From Streptomyces californicus (GTDB taxonomy: Bacteria; Actinomycetota; Actinomycetes; Streptomycetales; Streptomycetaceae): a stretch of 64,000 bases of DNA. The notes under the pieces were generated by a model, which was not told the origin of the DNA, made no database searches, and saw only the letters and a program-made list of their open reading frames with translations. The stretch spans positions 248,001 to 312,000 of the forward strand of contig NZ_JNZZ01000006.1 in assembly GCF_000717645.1 (NCBI RefSeq), read 5' to 3'. The stretch's first letter is position 1. The number at the start of each line of letters is the position of its first letter. A program made the position numbers and the translations under genes. Positions 16,756-24,170 of the stretch are shown here, one piece after another.

Positions 16756-17741
16756 GCACGGGGGGAACGGCGGGGCTGCGGGCGGCCCGGATCGCGGTGT
16801 GGGCGGCGCTGCCCGGCGAACTGTTCCTGGCGGTCTGCCTCGTGGCCGGGGTACGGATTCCGGGCGCCGTCCTGCTCGGGGCCGAGGCGTTGGTCCTGGG
16901 TGTGCTCGCGCTGGAGGCGTACGTCATGTGGCCGCTGTACGCCGCCCGGCGGCGGGCCGGTGACGGGCGGCGGGCGGCCGGGGCGGCGGCGGTGCGCGCC
17001 GTGGTGCCGGTGGCCGTGCGGCGGCTGGTGGTGCACGAGGTGCGGGCGCTGCACAGTCTCGGGCTGTGGCTCCTGCGCCGCCGCCACCGGGTCCCGGAGG
17101 GCGCCCGGCCGTTCCCGTACACCGGACCGCAGGCGTGGATCATGTGGGCGTTCCTGCTCGTCTCCGTCGTGGAGAGGGTGGTGCTGGCCCTCGTGATCCC
17201 CTGGCCGCTGGTCCACGCGGTCGTGCTGGTGGTCGACGTGTACGGGATCCTCATCATCCTCGCTCTGCACGCGGCCTGTGAGACGCGGCCGCACGTGGTG
17301 GCGGCGGACGGGGCGCTGCGACTGCGGTACGGGGCGCTGTTCGACCTCCGGGTGCCGGCCGCCGTGATCGTCTCCGCCCGGGTGGAGCGGCGTTTCACGG
17401 ACGGGGGGCTCGTCCGGGTGGACGAGGAGGGGACGCTGGATCTGGCGGTGGGGAGCCAGACGACGGTGAGCGTCGAGCTGACGGAGCCGGTGGAGTTCGT
17501 TCGGCCGCTGGGCCGGCGCGGGAGCGCCCGGACCCTCCGCTTCCACGCGGACGATCCCCGGGCGATGGTCGCCGCCCTGGGCCGGGAGCGGTCGACGGAG
17601 GCGGATGCGGATGCGGATGCGGCCGGGACGGCACAGGCGGGCGGAAAGGCTGCGGCGGGCGGAAAGGCTGCGGCGGGCGGGAAGGCAGCGGCGGGCGGAA
17701 AGGCTAAGGCAGGCGGTACGGCAGCGGCCGGTGGGCGGTGA
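16752..17741 (+). CDS. Multi-pass membrane protein co-transcribed with MerR
   Basis: The 329-residue protein overlaps the merR-type stop by 4 nt. It has four or five predicted membrane segments: two near the N-terminus (ELFLAVCLVAGVRIPGAVLL, ALVLGVLALEAYVM) and a pair around ALVIPWPLVHAVVLVVDVYG. A soluble beta-rich domain follows (VIVSARVERRFTDGG to TTVSVELTEPVEFVRPL), resembling PH-like folds of DUF-type membrane proteins. The C-terminal 35 residues are (A)AGGKA repeats encoded by an 18-bp tandem array. No family name can be assigned. Translational coupling suggests it is the regulator's target. Confidence 0.75.
   Translation: MSTGGTAGLRAARIAVWAALPGELFLAVCLVAGVRIPGAVLLGAEALVLGVLALEAYVMWPLYAARRRAGDGRRAAGAAAVRAVVPVAVRRLVVHEVRALHSLGLWLLRRRHRVPEGARPFPYTGPQAWIMWAFLLVSVVERVVLALVIPWPLVHAVVLVVDVYGILIILALHAACETRPHVVAADGALRLRYGALFDLRVPAAVIVSARVERRFTDGGLVRVDEEGTLDLAVGSQTTVSVELTEPVEFVRPLGRRGSARTLRFHADDPRAMVAALGRERSTEADADADAAGTAQAGGKAAAGGKAAAGGKAAAGGKAKAGGTAAAGGR
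17636..17730 (+). repeat. 18-bp coding tandem repeat (GGKAAA units)
   Basis: Five imperfect copies of GCGGGCGGAAAGGCTGCG encode repeated AGGKAA at the extreme C-terminus of the membrane protein. Three copies of GCGGAT (Asp-Ala) precede them. Copies differ at single bases, which points to recent in-frame slippage. The added Lys-rich tail is probably cytoplasmic. Confidence 0.8.
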
Positions 17742-17848
17742 GCGGTCGGCTCCGGCCGCGTAGCAGCAGGCCGTACCCTTGCCGGGGACCCGGAGAGCCC
17801 GTACGCCGACCCGGTCCGCGCTCGTCGTACGTACGAAGGAGAACCGCC

Positions 17849-18649
17849 GTGCTCGTGCTCTTGCCGCCCTCCGAGGGAAAGGCCGCGTCGGGGCGCGGGG
17901 CGTCCCTGAAGCCGGAGTCGCTGTCGCTGCAAGGGCTCGCCCCGGCGCGGGCGGCGGTGCTGGACGAGCTGGTCGAGCTGTGCCAGGCGGACGAGGAGAA
18001 GGCCCGTACGGTGCTGGGCCTGAGCGTGGGTCTTGCGGGCGAGGTCGGCAAGAACGCCGAGCTGCGTACCGCCGGGACCCGGCCGGCCGGGGAGCTGTAC
18101 ACCGGTGTGCTGTACGACGCCCTCGACCTGGCCTCGCTGGAGGCGGGCGCGCGGCGGCGGGCGGCCGCGTCGCTGCTGGTCTTCTCGGGGCTGTGGGGCG
18201 CGGTCCGGATCGGCGACCGGATTCCGCCGTACCGCTGCTCGATGGGCGTGAAGCTGCCGGGCCTCGGCGCGCTCGGCGCGTACTGGCGGACCCCGATGGA
18301 GACCGTGCTGCCCGAGGCCGCCGGGAGCGGGCTCGTCCTGGATCTGCGGTCCTCCGCGTATGCGGCGGCGTGGAAGCCGAAGGGCGAGGTGGCGTCGCGG
18401 ACGGCGAGCGTACGCGTGCTGCACGCGCAGATCGTGGACGGTGTGGAGAAGCGGTCTGTGGTCAGCCACTTCAACAAGGCGACCAAGGGCCGGCTGGTAC
18501 GCGATCTGCTGGTGGCGGGCGCACGGCCCGAGGACCCGGCGCGGCTGGTGGAGACGTTGCGGGACCTCGGATACGTCGTGGAGGCCGAGGCCCCCGCGCG
18601 GGCCGGGCGGCCGTGGTCGCTGGACGTGGTGGTGACGGAGATCCACTGA
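17849..18649 (+). CDS. yaaA: YaaA-family peroxide-stress protein
   Basis: The 266-residue protein opens with the family signature MLVLLPPSEGK and continues with GELYTGVLYDALDLASL, SGLWGAVRIGDRIPPYRCSMGVKLPGLG, LVLDLRSSAYAAAW and the HFNKATKGRLVRDLL block (KATKG). E. coli YaaA limits intracellular iron and oxidative DNA damage during peroxide stress and binds DNA. The GTG start at 17849 follows GAAGGAGAACCGCC. It stands alone ahead of eda. Confidence 0.93.
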   Translation: MLVLLPPSEGKAASGRGASLKPESLSLQGLAPARAAVLDELVELCQADEEKARTVLGLSVGLAGEVGKNAELRTAGTRPAGELYTGVLYDALDLASLEAGARRRAAASLLVFSGLWGAVRIGDRIPPYRCSMGVKLPGLGALGAYWRTPMETVLPEAAGSGLVLDLRSSAYAAAWKPKGEVASRTASVRVLHAQIVDGVEKRSVVSHFNKATKGRLVRDLLVAGARPEDPARLVETLRDLGYVVEAEAPARAGRPWSLDVVVTEIH

Positions 18650-18675
18650 CCCGACGCCGGCACCGAAGGTCCGGG

Positions 18676-18728
18676 CGTTGCACCATGCGCAACGCTCGTT
18701 GCAGGGAGTGGCTCACGCGCGGCAGGAT
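18676..18728 (+). promoter_or_regulatory. eda promoter with CGTTGC half-sites; leaderless
   Basis: TTGCAG (18699-18704) and CAGGAT (18723-18728) are spaced 18 bp, and GACCCC then separates the -10 from the ATG at 18735, implying a leaderless mRNA. CGTTGC recurs at 18676, inverted at 18689-18694 and direct at 18697, the last overlapping the -35. These half-sites could bind a regulator (inference). Confidence 0.55.
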
Positions 18729-18734
18729 GACCCC

Positions 18735-19406
18735 ATGACCTCCTCCGCCGTACCCCCTGCCGCCCCCTCCGCCGCGTCCGCCCCGTCCGGCGGCTCCGTC
18801 CTGGACCTCGCACCCGTCGTCCCCGTCGTCGTCCTGCACGACGTCGCCGACGCCGTGCCGCTGGCGCGGGCGCTGGTGGCGGGCGGGCTGCCCGCGATCG
18901 AGGTGACGCTGCGGACTCCCGCCGCGCTGGCGTCGATCCGGGCGATGGCCGCCGAGGTGCCGGACGCGGTGGTCGGCGCGGGCACGGTGATCTCGCCGGA
19001 GCACGTACGGGACACCGTGGACGCCGGAGCGCGGTTCCTGGTCAGCCCGGGGTGGACGGACGCGCTGCTGGAGGCGATGAAGGCGTCCGGCGTCCCGTTC
19101 CTGCCGGGCGTCTCGACCACCTCCGAAGTGGTGGCCCTGCTGGAGCGCGGCGTACACGAGATGAAGTTCTTCCCGGCCGAGGCGGCGGGCGGCACGGCTT
19201 ATCTGAAGGCCCTGTCCGCCCCGCTCCCCCAGGCCCGGTTCTGCCCGACCGGCGGCATCTCGCTCGCCTCCGCGCCCTCGTACCTCGCCCTGCCCAACGT
19301 CGGCTGCGTGGGCGGCAGTTGGATGGTCCCGGGCGACGCGGTGGCGGCGAAGGACTGGGACCGGGTGGCCCGCCTGGCGGCGGAGGCGTCAGCACTCGCG
19401 GGCTGA
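18735..19406 (+). CDS. eda: KDPG/KHG aldolase
   Basis: The 223-residue TIM-barrel class I aldolase splits 2-keto-3-deoxy-6-phosphogluconate into pyruvate and glyceraldehyde-3-phosphate. It has E56 and R60 in AIEVTLRTP, substrate motif PGVSTTSE, Schiff-base K144 in HEMKFFPA, and the phosphate loop CPTGGIS. A Pro/Ala/Ser-rich tail of about 22 residues precedes the barrel. No edd is nearby, so it may act in uronate or keto-acid catabolism rather than a full Entner-Doudoroff route. An upstream ATG at 18678 is open but lies in the promoter. Confidence 0.94.
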   Translation: MTSSAVPPAAPSAASAPSGGSVLDLAPVVPVVVLHDVADAVPLARALVAGGLPAIEVTLRTPAALASIRAMAAEVPDAVVGAGTVISPEHVRDTVDAGARFLVSPGWTDALLEAMKASGVPFLPGVSTTSEVVALLERGVHEMKFFPAEAAGGTAYLKALSAPLPQARFCPTGGISLASAPSYLALPNVGCVGGSWMVPGDAVAAKDWDRVARLAAEASALAG

Positions 19407-19503
19407 TCCCCCGGCGGCGGCACGGGGTGATCCCCGCCGTCGGCACACACGGCCCCGCCGCCGCCCCGGGGCGCCCCCTCGTCGGCGGCACCCCGGCCCC
19501 CCG

Positions 19504-20976
19504 CTAACGCAGGTGCGAGGTGTCGTTGAGCAGGCGTACGGAGGCGTTGCCGTCGCCGTAGTACGCGACGGTGGAGATCGAGGCCGCCGACAGCTCCATC
19601 CGGAACAGCGCCTCGGGCGGAGCGCCCAGGGCGAGCCGGACGAGCGTCTTGATCGGGGTCACGTGGGTGACGAGGAGGACCGTGCGGCCCGCGTACCGGG
19701 CGACGATCCGGTCCCGGGCGGCGGCGACCCGCCCGGCCACCTCCGCGAAGCTCTCGCCGCCGCCGGTCGGAGCGGCGTCCGGGGAAGCCAGCCAGGCGGT
19801 GAGGTCGTCGCCGTGGCGCTCCCGCACCTCCCCGAAGGTCAGGCCCTCCCACGCGCCGAAGTCCGTCTCGCGCAGGCCCTCGTCCACGTGGACGTCCAGG
19901 CCGAGCCGGGCGGCGACGGCGGCGGCGGTCTCGCGGCAGCGGCGCAGCGGGGAGCTGACGATCTCCTGGACGGTGCCCAGGGCGGCGAAGTGCGCGGCGG
20001 CCCGTTCGGCCTGGTCACGGCCGGTGGCCGACAGTTCGGGGTCGGTGCCGCCGCTGCCGGAGAACCGCTTCTGCGGCGTGAGGGCGGTCTCGCCGTGCCG
20101 GAGCAGGACGAGCGTGGCGGGGGCCCCGAGGTCGGGGGACGAGCCCCAGCCGGTCTGCGGGGTGGCGGTCGGCTCCGGGGCCGATGCGACCGGGGTGGCT
20201 GACGGCTCCGGGGCCGGTGCGACCCGAGCTGTGGACGGCTCCGGGGCCGATGCGACCGGGGCTTCGGACGGCTCAGCGCCCGGTGCGGCGGACGGCTCAG
20301 CGGCCGGTGCGGCCGCCCCGGTGACCGGCGCTGCCTCAACCGGCGGCTCCGGCTCCTGCGCGCCCGGCATCGGGAAGAGCCCTTCGGGGGCCGCCGCGCC
20401 ACGGGCCGCCGCCAGTGCGGCACGGGCCCTGGCGGCGCCCGCCGCCTGGTCGCCGGGCGGCCCCTGGACGGGCGGCGGCGCACTCGCGGTGCGGGCGCTC
20501 GGGGTGTCCAGGGCGGCGGTCGAGGCGGACGCCTCCCACGTGCGGCCGTCGCGGCCCGCGTCCATCGCCTCGTTGGCGAGCCGGTCCGCGTGCTTGTTCT
20601 GCGCGCGCGGGATCCACTCGTACGTCACGGAGGACGGCGGCAGGATCGCGGCGGCCCGGGCCGCCAGCGGCTTCATGTCGGGGTGCTTGATCTTCCAGCG
20701 CCCCGACATCTGCTCGACCACGAGCTTGGAGTCCATCCGGACGTGGACCCGCAGCGCGTCCCCGGCGTCCGGGAACAGCGCCTTCGCGGCGGTCAGGCCG
20801 GCGATCAGGCCCCGGTACTCGGCCACGTTGTTCGTCGCGACGCCGATGTACTCGGCGGCCTCGGCGAGCGGTTCGCCGGTGGCCGGGTCGATGACGACCG
20901 CGCCGTAGCCGGCGGGCCCCGGGTTGCCCCGGGAGCCGCCGTCGGCCTCGACCACCACCTGGCGGGCGACGCTCAT
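19504..20976 (-). CDS. Bifunctional RNase H / phosphoglycerate-mutase-like phosphatase
   Basis: The 490-residue fusion is typical of actinobacteria. The N-terminal RNase HI-like domain has acidic residues D12, E53, D82 and D131 (EADGGSRGNPG, NNVAEYRGL, RMDSKLVV, KHADRLANEA). An Ala/Pro/Glu-rich linker of about 130 residues follows, partly a 33-bp DNA repeat. The histidine phosphatase domain starts LLRHGET (R293-H294-G295) and has SSPLRRCRETA and LLVTHVTPIK. Mycobacterial homologues cleave RNA:DNA hybrids and act as CobC-like alpha-ribazole phosphatases, which fits a genome with B12 genes. TAATG overlap couples it to the zinc-ribbon gene. Confidence 0.93.
   Translation of the reverse strand: MSVARQVVVEADGGSRGNPGPAGYGAVVIDPATGEPLAEAAEYIGVATNNVAEYRGLIAGLTAAKALFPDAGDALRVHVRMDSKLVVEQMSGRWKIKHPDMKPLAARAAAILPPSSVTYEWIPRAQNKHADRLANEAMDAGRDGRTWEASASTAALDTPSARTASAPPPVQGPPGDQAAGAARARAALAAARGAAAPEGLFPMPGAQEPEPPVEAAPVTGAAAPAAEPSAAPGAEPSEAPVASAPEPSTARVAPAPEPSATPVASAPEPTATPQTGWGSSPDLGAPATLVLLRHGETALTPQKRFSGSGGTDPELSATGRDQAERAAAHFAALGTVQEIVSSPLRRCRETAAAVAARLGLDVHVDEGLRETDFGAWEGLTFGEVRERHGDDLTAWLASPDAAPTGGGESFAEVAGRVAAARDRIVARYAGRTVLLVTHVTPIKTLVRLALGAPPEALFRMELSAASISTVAYYGDGNASVRLLNDTSHLR
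20171..20269 (-). repeat. 33-bp in-frame repeat in the RNase H/phosphatase linker
   Basis: Three tandem 33-bp units beginning GGCTCCGGGGCC (20171, 20204, 20237) are followed by two shortened 24-bp relatives. On the coding strand each unit gives an 11-residue AxAPEPSxTP-type segment. Length variation here would change only the interdomain linker. Confidence 0.75.
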
Positions 20977-21719
20977 TACAGGCCCGACTCCGAGGTGCGC
21001 ACCAGGATGCGGTGGCAGTTCTCGCACCGCAGGACCGTCTCGGGGGAGGCGGCCTTCACGTCGTTGACCTCGGCCATGTTCAGCTCCAGGCGGCAGCCCT
21101 CGCAGCGGCGCTGGTAGAGCCGGGCGGCGCCGACCCCGCCCTGCTGGGTACGGAGCTTGTCGTACAGCTTCATCAGGTCGGCGGGGACGACCTCGGCGAC
21201 GACCTGGCGGTCCTTGGCCACCGTGGCGGCCTCGGCGTCCAGTTCGGCGGTGGCGGCGTCGCGGCGGGCGGTGGCGTCGTCGACCTTGGCCTGGACGGCG
21301 GAGACCCGCTCGGTCAGTTCGGTGACGCGCTCCTGGGCGGCCTCGCGGCGCTCCATGATCTCCAGGACGACGTCTTCGAGGTCGCCCTGGCGCTTGGCGA
21401 GCGAGGCGATCTCGCGCTGGAGGCTCTCCAGGTCCTTGGGCGAGGAGACCGCACCGGAGTCCAGGCGCTGCTGGTCGCGGACGGCGCGCTGGCGCACCTG
21501 GTCGACGTCCTGCTCGGCCTTGGTCTGCTCGCGGGTGGTGTCGCTCTCCTCGGTGGTGGAGGCGACCAGCAGGTCCCGCAGCTGGGCGAGGTCGCTGCTG
21601 AGCTGCTCGATCTCGGCGTGCTCCGGCAGCGAGGACCGCTTGTGGGAGAGCTGGGCGAGACGGGTGTCGAGGGCCTGGACGTCGAGAAGTCGGATCTGGT
21701 CGGCGGGCGCGGCGTTCAG
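20976..21719 (-). CDS. C4-type zinc-ribbon coiled-coil protein (CTG start)
   Basis: The 247-residue protein has a long coiled coil (LAQLSHKRSSLPEHAEIEQL to RVSAVQAKVDDATARRD) followed by a four-cysteine zinc ribbon: CEGC and CENC separated by about 30 residues. It belongs to the actinobacterial family between nif3-like and rnhA/cobC genes; nucleic-acid binding is presumed. The expected N-terminus (NAAPADQIRLLDVQALDTRL) has no ATG, GTG or TTG. In frame there is CTG at 21719, overlapping the upstream TGA as CTGA, with GGAG 7 nt upstream. CTG is therefore the best start. Confidence 0.88.
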   Translation of the reverse strand: MNAAPADQIRLLDVQALDTRLAQLSHKRSSLPEHAEIEQLSSDLAQLRDLLVASTTEESDTTREQTKAEQDVDQVRQRAVRDQQRLDSGAVSSPKDLESLQREIASLAKRQGDLEDVVLEIMERREAAQERVTELTERVSAVQAKVDDATARRDAATAELDAEAATVAKDRQVVAEVVPADLMKLYDKLRTQQGGVGAARLYQRRCEGCRLELNMAEVNDVKAASPETVLRCENCHRILVRTSESGL

Positions 21720-22552
21720 TTGGGGGCTCCAGAGGAATGGTGGGTGGTCCAGGGGTCGGTGACCTGCTTCGAGACGTGGACTCGCAGGCCCCATCCGTGG
21801 CGGTCGGAAAGCGCGTCGAGCTGGGCGGCCGCCTGTTCGCACCAGGGCCACTCGGTGGCCCAGTGCGCGGCGTCGACGAGGCCGAGCGGCGAGTGCTGCA
21901 CGGCTTCGGACGCCGGGTGGTGGCGCAGGTCGGCGGTGAGGAAGGCGTCGACTCCGGCGGCGCGGACGGCGTCGAAGAGGCTGTCGCCGGAGCCGCCGCT
22001 GACGGCGACCGTGCGGACGAGGGCCTCGGGGTCGCCGGCCAGCCGGATGCCCTGCGCGGTGGCGGGGAGCCGGGCGGCGGCCCGGGCGGCGAAGGCGGCC
22101 AGGGTCTCGGGGTGGTCCAGTTCGCAGACCCGGCCGAGTCCGCGCCGCCCGTGGGGGTCGGTGGCGTCCGGTACGAGGGGGCCGGTGACGCGCAGGTCCA
22201 GGGCGGCGGCGAGGGCGTCGGAGACGCCGGGGTCGGCGGTGTCGGCGTTGGTGTGCGCGACGTGGAGCGCGATGTCGTGCTTGATGAGCGTGTGGACGAC
22301 CCGGCCCTTGAAGGTGTCGGCGGCGACCGTCGTCGTCCCCCGCAGGTAGAGCGGGTGGTGGGTGACGATCAGCTGGGCGCCGAGCTCGCGGGCCTCGTCG
22401 GCGATCTCGGCTACGGGATCGACGGCGAACAGCACCCGGTCGATCTCCGCTTCCGGGTCGCCGCAGACCGTCCCTACCGCGTCCCACCCCTCGGCCCGCT
22501 CGGGCGGCCAGAGGGCGTCGAGGGCGGCGATGACTTCAGACAGACGGGGCAC
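21716..22552 (-). CDS. Nif3-like dinuclear metal-centre protein
   Basis: The 278-residue protein of the Nif3/DUF34 (NGG1-interacting factor) family shows EGWDAVGTVCGDPEAEIDRVLFAVD, the metal motif QLIVTHHPL, VAHTNADTA, and the C-terminal ligand block DAAHWATEWPW. Hexameric rings bind two metals per subunit; the enzyme function (once called GTP cyclohydrolase I type 2) is unproven. The GTG start at 22552 has no RBS; TAGCCT lies 7 nt upstream, so it may be leaderless. It heads the operon with the zinc-ribbon and RNase H/phosphatase genes. Confidence 0.92.
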   Translation of the reverse strand: MPRLSEVIAALDALWPPERAEGWDAVGTVCGDPEAEIDRVLFAVDPVAEIADEARELGAQLIVTHHPLYLRGTTTVAADTFKGRVVHTLIKHDIALHVAHTNADTADPGVSDALAAALDLRVTGPLVPDATDPHGRRGLGRVCELDHPETLAAFAARAAARLPATAQGIRLAGDPEALVRTVAVSGGSGDSLFDAVRAAGVDAFLTADLRHHPASEAVQHSPLGLVDAAHWATEWPWCEQAAAQLDALSDRHGWGLRVHVSKQVTDPWTTHHSSGAPN

Positions 22553-22912
22553 GGGGGAAAGGCTACCTGTCCGGGGTGGTGCGCCGCCCCTGGCCGCCGG
22601 ACCCGGGGGCCGGTAACGGCGGCCGGGAACGAATCGTTACTTCCGGCCCCGGACGGCGGTCGCCACCGCACCGGGGCCGCACGGCCGCCGCCGTCGGCAG
22701 GCCGTACGACGGCGGTCACCGCACCGGGTCCGTCCGGCCGCCGTCGCGTGGACGGGCGGTACCACGGCGGTCACCGCGCCAGGTCCGTACGGCGAACGCC
22801 ACGTCGGCAGGCCGCACGGCGAACGCCACGCGCACCGGTCCGTACGGCGACAGCCGCGCGCACCGGGCCGTACGGCGGCAGCGGTCGCCGCTCCGGGGCT
22901 GTCCGGCCGACG
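22553..22912. repeat. 360-bp gap dominated by imperfect 27-28-bp repeats
   Basis: No gene. CCGTACGGCG-type units start at 22785, 22812, 22840 and 22868 (period 27-28 bp), sharing CGGCGAACGCCACG. Longer related strings (CGGCGGTCACCGC) recur at about 22710 and 22767. Near the Nif3 end there is a near-palindrome AACGAATCGTT (22628-22638). The gap lies between the 3' end of the lipoprotein gene and the promoter of the Nif3 operon. Confidence 0.65.
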
Positions 22913-23956
22913 TCACTTCGCCAGGTCGGCGCGGAGGTCGTCGAGGACCAGACCGGCGGCGGTGACGCCGAGGCCCAGGTACCAGGTCTCGTCGGAGACG
23001 TCCTTGGCCCGGCCCTCCTGCACGGCCTTCAGGTTCTTCCACAGCGGGTTGGAGCGGGCGGTGTCGCGCTGGGTGGCCTTCGGGTCGCCGTAGACGCCGG
23101 TGAAGATCCAGTCGGCGTCCGCCTCGTCGATCCGCTCGGGGCTGATCTCGGCGGCGAGGTCGTCGATCTGCTGGTTCTTCGGCCGGGGCAGGCCGACGTC
23201 CTCCAGGATCGTGCCGATGAACGACGCCTTGGCGTAGAGCCGGAGGCGGTCGGGCATGTAGCGGACCATCGAGACGGTCGGCTTGTCGGGGCCGATGTCC
23301 TCGGCGAGCTTCCGGGCCTCGGCGCGGTACGCGGCGAGCGCGGACTCCGCCTGCTCCGTGCGGTCCAGGGCCTGGGCGTTGAGGAGGTAGTTCTCCTTCC
23401 AGGTGAAGCCGGGGCGGATGGAGAACACGGTGGGGGCGATCTTGGACAGCTCGTCGTACTTGTCCGCCGCCCGGAGCTGACTGCCGAGGATCAGGTCCGG
23501 CTGGAGGCCCGCGATGGCCTCCAGGTTGAGGCTGTTGATCGTGCCGACGCTCTTGGGCTCGCCCGCGTCCTTCTCCAGGTAGGAGGGGATCGCCGCGTCG
23601 CCCTCGCTCGGCGCGTAGCCGACCGGCTCGATGCCGAGCGAGACGACGTTGTCGAACTCGCCGACGTCGAGCACCACGACCCGCTTGGGCGCGGCCTTGA
23701 TCTCGGTCTTCCCCATGGCGTGGGTGACCGTACGGGGGAACTCCCCGGCCTTCGCGTCCGTGCCGTACTCCGCCGTCTTCTTCGCCGCGTCCGCGAAGTC
23801 CTTGCCGCCCGTGGCGACGGCGGCCTTCTTCCCGCCGCCCGCCTCGGACTTCGCCGCGTCGCCGTCCGCGCCGCCACCGCTCCCGCAGGCCGACAGGGAG
23901 AGGGCCGCCGCCACGGCCAGGGCGACGGCGGCGGTGCCGCGGGATCGGAGGGACAT
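22913..23956 (-). CDS. Iron-siderophore ABC transporter substrate-binding lipoprotein
   Basis: The 347-residue class III binding protein (FepB/FhuD-like) has a lipoprotein signal with lipobox LSAC (C24). A disordered linker (GGGADGDAAKSEAGGGKK) precedes two lobes: PKRVVVLDVGEFDNVVSLGIEPVGYAPSEG, then LEAIAGLQPDLILGSQLR and IFTGVYGDPKATQRD. It captures ferric siderophore outside the membrane and delivers it to a permease not encoded here. ATG 23956 has GGAG 6 nt upstream; GTG 23959 is too close to it. An iron box lies 52 bp upstream, so expression is probably induced by iron limitation. Confidence 0.92.
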   Translation of the reverse strand: MSLRSRGTAAVALAVAAALSLSACGSGGGADGDAAKSEAGGGKKAAVATGGKDFADAAKKTAEYGTDAKAGEFPRTVTHAMGKTEIKAAPKRVVVLDVGEFDNVVSLGIEPVGYAPSEGDAAIPSYLEKDAGEPKSVGTINSLNLEAIAGLQPDLILGSQLRAADKYDELSKIAPTVFSIRPGFTWKENYLLNAQALDRTEQAESALAAYRAEARKLAEDIGPDKPTVSMVRYMPDRLRLYAKASFIGTILEDVGLPRPKNQQIDDLAAEISPERIDEADADWIFTGVYGDPKATQRDTARSNPLWKNLKAVQEGRAKDVSDETWYLGLGVTAAGLVLDDLRADLAK

Positions 23957-24007
23957 CACTTGCTCCAGGTGGATCGTGTTCGCGCGTGAAGGAGGACACG
24001 GCGAGGG

Positions 24008-24026
24008 TTAGGGCAGCCTCACCATA
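24008..24026. promoter_or_regulatory. DmdR/IdeR-type iron box
   Basis: TTAGGGCAGCCTCACCATA matches the Streptomyces iron box TTAGGTTAGGCTCACCTAA at 14 of 19 positions, including the TTAGG and CTCACC blocks. It lies 52 bp upstream of the siderophore-binding lipoprotein start and would be bound by Fe(II)-DmdR. Confidence 0.75.
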
Positions 24027-24170
24027 GTCACGCCACTCCGTATCAGCACACTCACCCCCGCCAGTACAGGGGATTCACGACATAGCCACCCTTATGTGTG
24101 AAGACAGGTTTCTCACGTTGTCCGGCTGGACGTGCGAAAACTACCTTTCGTAGCCGGAGGTGACCAGTCC

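Noticed and set aside
22785..22880. Regular 27-28-bp repeats that resemble a mini CRISPR array
   Set aside because: Repeats are imperfect and contiguous with no unique spacers, and no cas genes lie nearby.
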